Below are positions 33,555 through 43,002 of a stretch of DNA of 52,125 nt, one piece after another. The notes under the pieces were generated by a model. It saw only the letters and a program-made list of their open reading frames with translations, was not told the origin of the DNA and searched no databases. This DNA is from Butyrivibrio sp. Its GTDB lineage: Bacteria; Bacillota; Clostridia; Lachnospirales; Lachnospiraceae. Positions within the stretch are counted from its first letter, which is position 1. Each line of letters starts with the position of its first letter. A program made the translations under genes and the position numbers. Where the stretch lies: positions 1 to 52,125 of the forward strand of contig JAMPEU010000019.1 of the NCBI GenBank assembly GCA_023664865.1, written 5' to 3'.

Positions 33555-33579
33555 AAAACCCCGGAAACTCCGAGGTCTT
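33555..33579 (-). terminator. Intrinsic terminator before the HlyD-like gene
   Basis: On the minus strand AAGACCTCGGAgttTCCGGGGTTTT gives a compact 11-bp stem (two wobble or mismatch positions) followed by TTTT; it ends the transcript from the P-loop protein gene. Confidence 0.75.
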
Positions 33580-33597
33580 ATGATTATGTAATGCTGC

Positions 33598-34017
33598 TTA
33601 GAGTGAAACAATCACTTTTGATTTTAAACTTTCGGGCAACTCATGCTCGTCCAGTGAAACGCTTAAAACAAAATCTACACTGAAATTCTCACTGATTGCA
33701 TCTAACTTTTCAATCGTCTTCTCAATATCGTCCGTACCCATACATGCAATTTTCAAGAAACTGTCAAAATACATCTGCTGTAAGTCATGGTCCTGAGAAA
33801 TGATGCCGCAGATAAATCCCAGAAATTCGTCTCTATTGCTAACCATATAATCGCCGACGTTAATCAGCCTGATTTTATTATTCAGCTCAAACATATGCTT
33901 GGTGCTTTTGTCGAGGTAAACGATATTGCCCGCAATATCTTTTACTTCCGCATTGACTTTATCTAATAACTGTTTTGTCTTGCCTTTTCCTGCTCTGCCT
34001 ACTATTAATTGAACCAT
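33598..34017 (-). CDS. Small P-loop protein
   Basis: 139 aa from ATG 34017, chosen for AGGAGGG 7 bp upstream. Walker A GRAGKGKT begins at residue about 7; no clear Walker B follows, and it is too short to be a complete known ATPase. It resembles the N-terminal P-loop of AddB-like proteins and is often labelled PilT-like, which I would not trust. Role unknown. Confidence 0.75.
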   Translation of the reverse strand: MVQLIVGRAGKGKTKQLLDKVNAEVKDIAGNIVYLDKSTKHMFELNNKIRLINVGDYMVSNRDEFLGFICGIISQDHDLQQMYFDSFLKIACMGTDDIEKTIEKLDAISENFSVDFVLSVSLDEHELPESLKSKVIVSL

Positions 34018-34116
34018 TGTAAACCCTCCTAAAGTAAAATAAAAATGCAAAACCCTTTTAATATAAATATTATACTTTAAATTATATAAAAAAACAACTA
34101 AAATATCTGTTTCTGT

Positions 34117-35118
34117 TTATTGATTTATGGAATTCAGAAGTTCCGACATCTTATCATACAGATTCTCTGTAGAATCTGAATTCATAATTACGGATATATA
34201 CGGGTTGCCGCTGCTGTTGCGGGAAAGGAGTATCAAACAGTGTCCCGCAGCCTTAGTCGTTCCCGTCTTGCCGCCTATAACCGTAATATTCTCCGGCATC
34301 TGTATATCTCCGCGTACATACCCATTTGTGCTTTGCTTATCAAATGCCATCTGTGTGCCGTCAGCCTTCATATATGTAGTCGTATACGAAGGCATCTGGA
34401 TTATCTCATTGAACAAATCATACTTAACCGCCTCGGCAAAAATCAGATATAAATCATAGGCGGTAACATAATGGCCTTCTTCGGTAAGCCCGTTAGGATT
34501 TAAAAAATTGCAATTTGTGGCTCCAAGCGCCTGCGCCTCTTTATTCATAAGTTCCGTAAAGCCTTCCACCGTGCCGCCTACGCCCTCGGCAATCAATATC
34601 GCCACATCATTAGCGGAATATATTAAAAGAATGTGCAGCGCCTGATCCAAGGTCATCGAATCCCCCGGCTTTATCCCGCAAAGCACTGCTCCCGATTCGG
34701 TAACGATAACATTTTCGGAAGCTTTGAGTACGTCGTCGGGAGAACCGTATTTTAACGCCACTAACGCCGTCATTATCTTAGTCAGGCTTGCCGGATGAAT
34801 CTGCGTATTGGCGTTCTTAGCATACAGCGTCTCGTGGTTAGCCAAGTCAAACAATGCCGCCGCCCCAACCTCGTCAATCGTCACGCCGGGCTTGGAAACG
34901 TCGCCGTCCACCACGCATAAATCGGCGGCAAACGGAGTCACGGTATATTGCTGCTGTTCACCCTGCACCAGTTGAAAGCTGCTGACAGGATAACTGCTGT
35001 CATACGGCATCTCAAAGCTGCCTGAACCGCAGCCCGTTAAGACTAACGCCGCCGCAAGTATGCAGCCGGCTGTCAGTTTTTTATGGATATTCTTTTTATT
35101 TGAGTCTGCTTTATTCAT
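34117..35118 (-). CDS. D-alanyl-D-alanine carboxypeptidase, lipoprotein (DacF-like)
   Basis: 333 aa from ATG 35118; an alternative ATG at 35142 overlaps mgsA, and neither has a strong ribosome-binding site. Lipobox VLTGC gives a lipid-anchored extracytoplasmic enzyme. Serine PBP motifs: SxxK in HPASLTKIMTAL, SxN in IYSANDVAI and KTG in IGGKTGTTKAAGH. Class C low-mass PBP that trims peptidoglycan stem peptides. It lacks the usual C-terminal amphipathic anchor, consistent with lipid anchoring. Confidence 0.9.
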   Translation of the reverse strand: MNKADSNKKNIHKKLTAGCILAAALVLTGCGSGSFEMPYDSSYPVSSFQLVQGEQQQYTVTPFAADLCVVDGDVSKPGVTIDEVGAAALFDLANHETLYAKNANTQIHPASLTKIMTALVALKYGSPDDVLKASENVIVTESGAVLCGIKPGDSMTLDQALHILLIYSANDVAILIAEGVGGTVEGFTELMNKEAQALGATNCNFLNPNGLTEEGHYVTAYDLYLIFAEAVKYDLFNEIIQMPSYTTTYMKADGTQMAFDKQSTNGYVRGDIQMPENITVIGGKTGTTKAAGHCLILLSRNSSGNPYISVIMNSDSTENLYDKMSELLNSINQ

Positions 35119-35125
35119 ACTTATC

Positions 35126-35521
35126 TTATTTGTACATTTCACGCCACTCTAAATCTCCTCTGTCAAGTGATTTAATCAACAGTTCCGCAGATGCAAGGTT
35201 GGTCGCCGCCGGAATATTGTGGACGTCGCAAAGACGAAGGACGTTGCTTATATCCGGTTCGTGCGATTTAGGCGTAAGCGGATCGCGTAAGAATATAACA
35301 AGGTCGATTTGATTATGCTCAATCTGCGCCCCTATCTGCTGTTCGCCGCCCAAATGCCCCGCTAAATATTTATGAACGGATAAATTCGTGACTTCCTCGA
35401 TCAACCTTCCGGTCGTGCCTGTCGCATACAATTCATTTTTGCTTAAAATCCCCCGATAAGCAATGCAGAAATTCTGCATAAGTTTTTTCTTTGCATCATG
35501 TGCAATCAACGCAATATTCAT
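35126..35521 (-). CDS. mgsA: Methylglyoxal synthase
   Basis: 131 aa from ATG 35521 (GAGGGG 7 bp upstream; ATG 35527 is an alternative). [17 protein letters not shown] and [10 protein letters not shown] are the MgsA signatures, with catalytic Asp in [11 protein letters not shown]. It converts dihydroxyacetone phosphate to methylglyoxal. Often found between rodA and dacF-like genes in Clostridia. Confidence 0.95.
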   Translation of the reverse strand: MNIALIAHDAKKKLMQNFCIAYRGILSKNELYATGTTGRLIEEVTNLSVHKYLAGHLGGEQQIGAQIEHNQIDLVIFLRDPLTPKSHEPDISNVLRLCDVHNIPAATNLASAELLIKSLDRGDLEWREMYK

Positions 35522-35538
35522 AGTCATACCCCTCTGCC

Positions 35539-36642
35539 TTATTTTTTGCACTGTAATCTCACATTAAGCACAAAGCCTATTCCAATATATGAACTGACTA
35601 AAGATGTAAGCCCCGCGCTGACAAACGGCAGCGGAATTCCGGTATTGGGCATAGCCCCCGTAGCAACCCCAATATTCATTATCCCCTGAAAGCCTATCAG
35701 CGCGGCAGTGCCTGCCGCTATAATAGTCCCTGCTAAATCTTTTGCCCTCCTAGCTATCATAATACATTCTATTGAGATTAAAATCAATATCACAATTACA
35801 CTGCAGCCCCCAATAAACCCAAATTCTTCGCCGATTACCGCAAAAATAAAGTCATTTTCACGGGCAGAGATAAAATTACTGTTCTTCATAGAGCTGAACT
35901 CGTTGCTCTTATAGCCTTTGCCATAGAGCTGCCCGGAGCCTATAGCCATCTCGGAGTTAAGCTGCTGGTACGCCTCCGTAGTGGCGTATTCTTCAGGATA
36001 CAGCCATGAAAGTATCCTGTTCTGCATATATCCTTTTATTAAATCCTGATCCGGCTGTAAAATAAGCGTAAATAGAATGGCAAAAGTCGGAATCGCAATC
36101 GCGAGGGCCGTAATAACATATTTCCAGTGCAGCCCGCCTACAAACATCATGACGCAGAACACGATTGCCACCAGAATGCTTGTTGACATATCCGGCTGCT
36201 TATAAATAAGATATAACGGAATGGCAAATAAAGCAAGGCAGATGATAACAAACCGCAGCGAACCCATCTGTTCCTTGTGCCGCATGATTAGCTGTGCAAA
36301 AAACAGTATCAGCAGAATCTTGGCGGTTTCGGACGGCTGAAAGCGGACTCCGAATATATCAAGCCATCTTTGCGCGCCGCCCGCAGAATCGCCCATTTCT
36401 TTAACAAGTATAAGCAAGACTAAGTTTAAAGCATATAATATCCAGTAAAAACGAAGTATGACGGAATAATCGAAAAGGGAAAGCACTATCATAAGGAAAA
36501 AGCCTAATACAAACCCGGCAATCTGCTTTGACTGTAATTCTTCTTTCGCGCTTCCGATTGCCATTATGCCAATAACCGTAAGCGCCACTACAAGAATAAT
36601 CAGCTTAAAATCATAATCCCTTATATGATAATGTTTTATCAT
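35539..36642 (-). CDS. rodA: SEDS peptidoglycan polymerase RodA
   Basis: 367 aa, about ten transmembrane segments. SEDS motifs: [45 protein letters not shown] and [12 protein letters not shown]. It forms the elongasome synthase with PBP2, encoded further upstream on the same strand. AGGAGAAGG precedes ATG 36642. Confidence 0.95.
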   Translation of the reverse strand: MIKHYHIRDYDFKLIILVVALTVIGIMAIGSAKEELQSKQIAGFVLGFFLMIVLSLFDYSVILRFYWILYALNLVLLILVKEMGDSAGGAQRWLDIFGVRFQPSETAKILLILFFAQLIMRHKEQMGSLRFVIICLALFAIPLYLIYKQPDMSTSILVAIVFCVMMFVGGLHWKYVITALAIAIPTFAILFTLILQPDQDLIKGYMQNRILSWLYPEEYATTEAYQQLNSEMAIGSGQLYGKGYKSNEFSSMKNSNFISARENDFIFAVIGEEFGFIGGCSVIVILILISIECIMIARRAKDLAGTIIAAGTAALIGFQGIMNIGVATGAMPNTGIPLPFVSAGLTSLVSSYIGIGFVLNVRLQCKK

Positions 36643-36736
36643 GTCCTTCTCCTATCTGTATTCCCTAAAATATTTTAAAGTTTTCCATAACCAGGGTTTA
36701 GGTAATCAGTAAAATATCTTGAAACTGCAATACCCA

Positions 36737-36821
36737 GAGCTTAGGAGAAATGAACAAAATAAGGAGCGACTTACCGCTTTTCAGGCATGGAGCTCCGTTT
36801 TTGTTCATTTCCCCTAAGCTC
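36737..36821. repeat. Family B hairpin repeat, copy B5
   Basis: 85 bp: arms GAGCTTAGGagAAATGAAC / GTTCATTTccCCTAAGCTC, complementary except for two positions; core identical to B3/B4. It lies between minE and rodA, splitting the elongation and Min genes. Confidence 0.85.
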
Positions 36822-36847
36822 GTCCCAGCACATACATAATACCTGAT

Positions 36848-37120
36848 TCAATCCTTAAAACTATTCAAATCCAATATCGGAATATTCGCATACAGCGCAG
36901 GATGCTTCATGTTTCTGCCCCTGCCGCCTGTTTTGGTGATTTGGATTTCCATGCTTTTAGCGTCTATTTTCATGTACTTTGATATTACCTTGGCGATATC
37001 GTTCTTTATCATTTCCATCATTTCCGGCGAGCAGTTCACCCTGTCGGAAATCAACAGTATCTTGAGCCTGTCTTTGGCTATTTCTCTGGAGCTTTTTCTT
37101 TTTAAAATATTCTTAAACAA
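36848..37120 (-). CDS. minE: Cell division topological specificity factor MinE
   Basis: 90 aa. N-terminal amphipathic/MinD-binding segment (FKNILKRKSSREIAKDRLKILLISDR) and a C-terminal dimerisation domain (NDIAKVISKYMKIDAKSMEIQI). It displaces MinC and stimulates MinD ATPase. minC-minD-minE order intact. Confidence 0.93.
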   Translation of the reverse strand: MFKNILKRKSSREIAKDRLKILLISDRVNCSPEMMEMIKNDIAKVISKYMKIDAKSMEIQITKTGGRGRNMKHPALYANIPILDLNSFKD

Positions 37121-37132
37121 TCCGCTTACCCC

Positions 37133-37924
37133 CTAACTCCGATGAAAAATGCCCGTTACTCTTGTCCAGAAGGATATGCCTTTCTCAAAATCGAGAAAAG
37201 GCGTGTCCTTTCCGCTCACCCTGTCGCAGATATTCTTGTATGCCTGTCCGGCAAGAGTGCTGCTTCCGACGAGCGGTTCGCCCTGATTGGTTGCAATTAC
37301 TACATTTTCATCATCCGGAACCAGACCGATAAGCGGAATTGAGAGAATGTCAACCACATCGGCTGACGACATCATATCGCCTCTTTTTATCATGTCATAG
37401 CGGATTCTGTTTATTATTAAATCAATCTTCTGTATTTCATTGGCTTCCAAAAGTCCGATTATGCGGTCGGCGTCCCTTATGGCGGAGACTTCCGGCGTAG
37501 TAACGACAAGCGCCCTGTCCGCCCCGGCTATCGCATTCTGGAATCCCTGTTCGATGCCTGCGGGACAGTCCAGAATAATATAGTCGAACTGGTCTTTTAA
37601 ATGGTTTATCATTTTTACCATCTGTGCGGGATTTACCGCGGTTTTATCCCTTGTCTGCGCAGAAGGCAGAAGAAACAGCGTCGGATAACGCTTATCTCTG
37701 ACTAAGGCCTGCTTGATGCGGCAGTTGCCTTCCACTACGTCTACCAGATTGTATACGATTCTGCTTTCGAGTCCCATGACTACGTCAAGATTACGCAATC
37801 CGATATCCGTGTCGATTAGAATTACTTTTTTACCCATGGCTGCCAGACCTGTACCAACATTTGCGGAAGTAGTGGTCTTACCTACCCCGCCTTTACCTGA
37901 TGTGACGACAATTACTTCACTCAT
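37133..37924 (-). CDS. minD: Septum site-determining ATPase MinD
   Basis: 263 aa from ATG 37924 with GGGAGGG upstream. Deviant Walker A GKGGVGKTTTSAN, DTDIGLRNLD, DYIILDCPAGIE, and a C-terminal amphipathic membrane-targeting helix (about the last 12 residues). It recruits MinC and MinE to the membrane. Confidence 0.97.
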   Translation of the reverse strand: MSEVIVVTSGKGGVGKTTTSANVGTGLAAMGKKVILIDTDIGLRNLDVVMGLESRIVYNLVDVVEGNCRIKQALVRDKRYPTLFLLPSAQTRDKTAVNPAQMVKMINHLKDQFDYIILDCPAGIEQGFQNAIAGADRALVVTTPEVSAIRDADRIIGLLEANEIQKIDLIINRIRYDMIKRGDMMSSADVVDILSIPLIGLVPDDENVVIATNQGEPLVGSSTLAGQAYKNICDRVSGKDTPFLDFEKGISFWTRVTGIFHRS

Positions 37925-37980
37925 GCTTAAAACCCTCCCGGATGAATCGTTATCGTCCGCCAAACGCCATGCCTTTTAGC

Positions 37981-38661
37981 CTAAATTGGCAGGCTGTTCA
38001 GTAATTCTTTGGTAATGGCTTCCATAATCACATGACCGTCATTTACATAAGCAATCTTAGGCTGAACCTTAGGCCTGATTGACCATCTGCTCTGTTTCTC
38101 TGAAGTTTTATATTTGAATTCACCTATTTTTAATTTCTCCGGTGACATTTCAAGCGCTACGACAAAATGACCGTCGAGTCCGTTTCCGCCGGCATAAGCA
38201 TGTCCGTATAATCCCCCCAGAATTATAATATCCTTCTTGGATATAATGCTGGCTCCGGGATAGACATCGCCCAGAACGATAATGCTGTTTTCCGTCTCAA
38301 GCGTCTCCCCGTCTTTTAGGGTTCCTTTATAGAACTGTCCGGCATTTTCCATCTCCTGCTTATGAAAATCAAGCTGCTGAATGGCATGGATATATTTTTT
38401 GTTAGTCTCATCATCCTTGCCTACTACGCATACGATATTCAAAGACGAATTAGACAAAATGGTTTCTACAATTTGACATTCTTCATCATTAGTCAGTTTC
38501 CTGCCTTCAAATGAGACTCCCATCCTTGCATCTTTAAAGAAATTAGCAGATTCTTTAAATTTCAAGGCAACTTCATTAAGCAGGCTGTCAAATTCAATAT
38601 TCTCATCGAGATAAATTGACAGTCCATTGGGGAAACTCTTAATTAAAACCGGACTCTTCAT
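37981..38661 (-). CDS. minC: Septum site-determining protein MinC
   Basis: 226 aa. N-terminal FtsZ-inhibiting domain (about 1-95) and C-terminal beta-helix with IIVLGDVYPGASIISKKDIIILGGLYGHAYAG, the MinC core motif. Followed 57 bp later by minD. Confidence 0.94.
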   Translation of the reverse strand: MKSPVLIKSFPNGLSIYLDENIEFDSLLNEVALKFKESANFFKDARMGVSFEGRKLTNDEECQIVETILSNSSLNIVCVVGKDDETNKKYIHAIQQLDFHKQEMENAGQFYKGTLKDGETLETENSIIVLGDVYPGASIISKKDIIILGGLYGHAYAGGNGLDGHFVVALEMSPEKLKIGEFKYKTSEKQSRWSIRPKVQPKIAYVNDGHVIMEAITKELLNSLPI

Positions 38662-38714
38662 AGCACATCACCTATCCTTTTATCTTTATAAATCACAAGC
38701 CGTATTGAAAGCTT

Positions 38715-41597
38715 TTAATCTGCGTTGATGGAACCGCCTTCAAGCGTACCGGCAGTACCTGTGATAATTTCATCTTCATCGGCAAGTTTATAATAATATC
38801 TGTATACTTCCTTTGCGACCTGGGCGGCGTAATCCGAAGTATAGCCGTTAGCAATACGCACTACCACGCTTATCTCCGGATTCTCATAGGGGGCGTAGCT
38901 TACAAATAAGGCATGGTTCGGCCTGGAGTTGCTTTCCTGCGCGGTACCCGTCTTGCCGGCAACGCTCACGCCGAAATTAGCGTAATAATTTTTACTCTCT
39001 ATTACCCTGCGCATGCCAAGATGTATGGCGTCCCAATACGAAGAGTCCATGTCTATGGTGTTGCGGACTTGTGCCTGATTGTCCACGACTATATCTCCGT
39101 TATGGTCGGCAATCTTATCTATCAATGTTAAATTATAGCATGTTCCGCTGTTTGCGACAGTTGTAACATATCGCGCAAGCCCCGTAGTGGTAAAAGCGTT
39201 ACGCCCCTGCCCGATTGCGGAACGAACGGCGTCCGTATCGGATATTATCGGGGAATATTCATCAATTTCCACGCCTGAAGGCTCCGAAAGCCCGTACATA
39301 TCCGCATATTTTTCCAGTTTCTTAAGGCCTACGTCGCTGTTATAGGAATCTCCCACGATGCCAAGCCTGTATCCCAGCTCATAGAAGAAATAGTTGCAGG
39401 AATGTTCTATGCCGCCGATTACGTTAAGCGAACCGTGCGCGCCGCCATTTGCAGCAATCCAGCATCTTGGCTCGGGACGGATTTTATCAAAAGTCCCCAC
39501 GCATGTTATGGTGTCCCTGAGTCCTATGGTATTTTCCATAAGCCCGGCGGTAGAAGAAACCATCTTAAACGTGGAACCCGGCGCGGTACGCTGCTGTGTC
39601 GCATAGTTTAAGAGCGGGCTGGCAAGGTCGCTTTGCAGTTTCGCAAAATAAGCCGCATCTACGCCGTTAGCCATTTTATTATTATCATAACTCGGATAAG
39701 ACACAAGCGCCAGCACGTCTCCATTATTTACGTCCGTAATTACAATCGAGCCGGAATACGGATCCAGCGCAAGCTGTGCAGGCGTAATATCCAGATTTTT
39801 AATTCTGTTCATCATAAAGTTATAAGGAGAAAGCGAGCCGTTCTCAAATTTTGCAAGTTCCTCATCTTCCACGGTCACAAGCTCCTGTTCCAGAAGAATC
39901 GAACATATCTGGCGGCCGCTCACCTTATCGTCGTTTATCATATAGCGGTATATCTTTTTCTCAAACTCCGCATCAGTTTCCAAGTTCTCAAAGATATAGC
40001 TTATAATCTTATTATAAATCTCCTGCGAATCTGAATACTGTTCCGTAATATCCAATTTGGAAACATCTACCCAGTTCTTGGATATAGTATAGTTTATATA
40101 CTCGTTTAGACTTATTGTCTCCTCGTTTGTCCATGCAAGATAAGTTGCATCTTTCCTGTCCACCTCGCTTGACGGAACGATCTTATCATCATAAAGCATG
40201 GACATTATGAAACTCTCATACACCTGAAATTCCTTAGTGAGCTGGTTGTATGGAGTGCATGTCTGCATAAGCTCTTCCCTAAGCTCATCGAATATCTGCA
40301 TCTTTCTTTCCAAATATGCCGCATATACCGCTTTTTCGCTCTCTCCGGCGTATTTGGAAGTAAAATGCCCCGTGTCTATAATGCCATTTTCTATACAGGC
40401 AAAATAAACGTCATAAATCGGGATAACGATGCCGCTGCTGCCCGAATTTTCAGCCGGAACATATTCCTTAATATTCTCGATTTTCGCTGCAAGAATACTT
40501 GCAATATTCTCTTCCAGAATTTTATACATCGCCTTTTGAAGCTCGGAATCTATAGTAAGATAAATGTCATTTCCCGCGACCGCTTCCACCCTGTTGCTGA
40601 CTTCTATTACCTTGCCGAGGTTGTCCACATACACTGTTTCGGAACCTTTAGATCCCTGCAGCATCAGCTCCATAGAGGACTCTATGCCTGATTTGCCGAC
40701 AATATCATTAGGATCATAACTTGGATTTTCTTCCTGAAGAACCTTTAACTCGTCGCTTGAAACCTTCCCCGTATATCCTATAATCTGCGAGAAATAAATG
40801 CTGTCGTTGTATTTGCGGATAGTGTCCTCCGCTATGGATACGCCGTCCAATATGTCCGCATTTTCCATGACGACGGCAACGGTCTGCGGGGAAACATTCT
40901 TCGCTACCGTAGTAGCGATATACTTCTGAAAACGGTTTGCATTAAGGGCGTATCGAATTGTAAGGATTTTTAATACCTCTTCCTTAGTATAGCCATAGCC
41001 GGGTATAAACTCATCATCGCCGGACTCTTCGTCATATCCGCCGATACCGTATTGGCTTGTCCCGCACAAGTAATCCATCACCTCATCCGGAGTGGCAGTC
41101 TTCTCTTCTTCCTTAAGGTCGTCAATAAGAGCCTTGCCGTAGATATCCGCAAGGAAACGCAACAGCTGAGTTCCTTCAACGTTAAAACGGTATCTGTTGC
41201 CGCTATCCAGACTAATATTAAAGTCATTAATAATGCTGTCGCCGTTTCTTTCAATCATCTGAATAAGCTGGTGAATGGTGCTGTTTAATTTGTCATTCTT
41301 GCCGCGCCCCGACTCATATACATCTTCAATCGTCACGGAATAAGCAAGCTCGTTATATGCAAGCAGCACTCCGTTTCTGTCCCATATGTTGCCGCGTGTG
41401 GACGCCACCGTCTTTTCCTTAGTAATCTTCAGCTGAAAATTATTATAATATTCTTCGCCATGAACGATCTGCAGCTGGAATATCGTATATATAAGATAGC
41501 CGCCCATGCCTATGATAAGCAAAAAAAGGATGAGCAGTCTGGAAGCTACCATCGTGAATATATTTTCTTTCAGATGTTCCCATAGTTCCTTAAACAA
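38715..41597 (-). CDS. mrdA: Penicillin-binding protein 2 (elongasome transpeptidase), extended form
   Basis: 960 aa if started at TTG 41597, which follows AGGAGAG; an upstream TTG at 41630 is possible. One N-terminal transmembrane helix (VASRLLILFLLIIGMGGYLIYTIF), pedestal domain, then the transpeptidase: SxxK in APGSTFKM (about 672-675), SCN (about 731) and KTG in AGKTGTAQE (about 880). Usual PBP2 is about 600-700 aa. The excess is a roughly 250-residue Glu/Tyr-rich insertion between the pedestal and the transpeptidase (about residues 370-610). It overlaps mreD by 8 bp, so translation is probably coupled. Confidence 0.93.
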   Translation of the reverse strand: MFKELWEHLKENIFTMVASRLLILFLLIIGMGGYLIYTIFQLQIVHGEEYYNNFQLKITKEKTVASTRGNIWDRNGVLLAYNELAYSVTIEDVYESGRGKNDKLNSTIHQLIQMIERNGDSIINDFNISLDSGNRYRFNVEGTQLLRFLADIYGKALIDDLKEEEKTATPDEVMDYLCGTSQYGIGGYDEESGDDEFIPGYGYTKEEVLKILTIRYALNANRFQKYIATTVAKNVSPQTVAVVMENADILDGVSIAEDTIRKYNDSIYFSQIIGYTGKVSSDELKVLQEENPSYDPNDIVGKSGIESSMELMLQGSKGSETVYVDNLGKVIEVSNRVEAVAGNDIYLTIDSELQKAMYKILEENIASILAAKIENIKEYVPAENSGSSGIVIPIYDVYFACIENGIIDTGHFTSKYAGESEKAVYAAYLERKMQIFDELREELMQTCTPYNQLTKEFQVYESFIMSMLYDDKIVPSSEVDRKDATYLAWTNEETISLNEYINYTISKNWVDVSKLDITEQYSDSQEIYNKIISYIFENLETDAEFEKKIYRYMINDDKVSGRQICSILLEQELVTVEDEELAKFENGSLSPYNFMMNRIKNLDITPAQLALDPYSGSIVITDVNNGDVLALVSYPSYDNNKMANGVDAAYFAKLQSDLASPLLNYATQQRTAPGSTFKMVSSTAGLMENTIGLRDTITCVGTFDKIRPEPRCWIAANGGAHGSLNVIGGIEHSCNYFFYELGYRLGIVGDSYNSDVGLKKLEKYADMYGLSEPSGVEIDEYSPIISDTDAVRSAIGQGRNAFTTTGLARYVTTVANSGTCYNLTLIDKIADHNGDIVVDNQAQVRNTIDMDSSYWDAIHLGMRRVIESKNYYANFGVSVAGKTGTAQESNSRPNHALFVSYAPYENPEISVVVRIANGYTSDYAAQVAKEVYRYYYKLADEDEIITGTAGTLEGGSINAD

Positions 41598-42108
41598 ATT
41601 TCTTTTCTCTCCTCTTCTCCCTCTTCTCAAGCATACTGTTTATCCCTAGGATTATGGGATATAAAAACAGCGTTACTACAACCGTATAAACAATCTCCGG
41701 TGCAATGATATGTACCAGATAATAAATAAAGTCAAATCTGCCGCGCAGTAAAAACAGAGTCGTATAGCAGACGCCGCCATATAATAAATCGCTGCATATA
41801 ATCAGGATAATGGGCAGTTTAATGTCTTCCGGATAAAAGATGGTGCAGAATTTACCGTTAGCATAACCGATGTACATATATATCATGGCATAGAAACCTA
41901 TAACGGAACCGAAGAATATATCGACAAGCAGACCGCTGAAAAAGCCGATGAGCAGCCCAGCCTTCTCCCCGCGCATAAAACCGAAAGACGCCGTCAGCAC
42001 AATCATGAGGTTAGGCACAATCCCGCCGAAAGCCAGTGCATGAAATACGGTACACTGAGTTAAAAAACACACAAATATTAACAAAGCGGTTATAAAGGCA
42101 CGTAACAT
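41590..42108 (-). CDS. mreD: Rod shape-determining protein MreD
   Basis: 172 aa, five to six hydrophobic segments, basic C-terminus (EKREKRREKK). Gene order mreB-mreC-mreD-pbp2 supports the weakly conserved sequence; the GLLIGFFSGLLVDIFFG motif is typical. Confidence 0.93.
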   Translation of the reverse strand: MLRAFITALLIFVCFLTQCTVFHALAFGGIVPNLMIVLTASFGFMRGEKAGLLIGFFSGLLVDIFFGSVIGFYAMIYMYIGYANGKFCTIFYPEDIKLPIILIICSDLLYGGVCYTTLFLLRGRFDFIYYLVHIIAPEIVYTVVVTLFLYPIILGINSMLEKREKRREKKFV

Positions 42109-42123
42109 CTATAATCTCCATTC

Positions 42124-43002
42124 TTATTCGGACTGCATTTCAGGAAGTTTCTTCACTTCAAGAATAACAAGCACCTCTTCAAGATGTTCAAAGTCCACTG
42201 CCGGCGTAATATATCCTGATTTGGTAAGGTTATTGGCATCCCTGTTTATGGCGCTGATATATCCTATAAGTATGCCGGGAAGGTATTTATCGCTGATATT
42301 TGAGGTAACTATCTTGTCGCCTTCCACTACGACGTCCGCGCTGTCTACAAGCTGCTCGAAGGCAATAACGCCCGAGGCATAAAGCTTTAAATCGCCGGAA
42401 ACAATCATATTGTCAGAGCTTGACAAAACCATGGCGCTGACATTGGAGTCGTCGGCTATGATGGCTTTGACCTTCGCCCAGTTAGGACCGGTATCTATGA
42501 TGCGCCCCACGAGCCCGCTCCCCGCCATCACGTTCATATCCACGGCAAGCCCGTCGTCTTCGCCCTTATTTATTACAAAGGAATAAAACCAGTTGCCCGA
42601 ATCCCTTGTAATGATTCTGGCGCCGATTTTCTCATACTCGTCATATTGTGAATCAAGCTGATATAACTCCCTTAAATTCGTAAGCTCATAGCGGTCCTGT
42701 TGTAATCCGGTATTTTCTATGGTCAGCTCGTCTATCTGCTGTCGTAAACTCTCGTTCTCTGCAAGCAAGTCCCGCATCTGTCCAAGTTCCTCGGAACGGC
42801 TCCTTAAGAAACTTCCTGCAGAGCTTATGCCTTCCGCAAAAGGTACAATCACATATCCCGCCGCCACATTGAGCGGACCGCTGAATATATTGGTATTAAA
42901 AGTGAGCAGAACCATGCCGGTACATAAAATTGTTAAAATAAAAAGGAGATATTTACCCGGAAGAGTAAATTTTTCCCCTTTCTTTTTTATGATTGGACTC
43001 AT
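42124..43002 (-). CDS. mreC: Rod shape-determining protein MreC
   Basis: 292 aa. Cytoplasmic basic start, one transmembrane helix (about 16-36), a coiled coil (LGQMRDLLAENESLRQQIDELTIENTGLQ) and the beta-barrel domain (INKGEDDGLAVDMNVMAGSGLVGRI). The ATG overlaps the mreB-like stop. Confidence 0.95.
   Translation of the reverse strand: MSPIIKKKGEKFTLPGKYLLFILTILCTGMVLLTFNTNIFSGPLNVAAGYVIVPFAEGISSAGSFLRSRSEELGQMRDLLAENESLRQQIDELTIENTGLQQDRYELTNLRELYQLDSQYDEYEKIGARIITRDSGNWFYSFVINKGEDDGLAVDMNVMAGSGLVGRIIDTGPNWAKVKAIIADDSNVSAMVLSSSDNMIVSGDLKLYASGVIAFEQLVDSADVVVEGDKIVTSNISDKYLPGILIGYISAINRDANNLTKSGYITPAVDFEHLEEVLVILEVKKLPEMQSE

Noticed and set aside
18068-36821. Family B elements as ordinary rho-independent terminators
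   Set aside because: They have no consistent T-run at either end, occur within operon-like blocks, have a fixed 85-bp length and a non-pairing conserved core. Termination may still be a side effect.
39633-40034. 133-codon plus-strand ORF inside the PBP2 gene
   Set aside because: Antisense to the coding region around the PBP2 insertion; basic, low-quality composition and no start signal.
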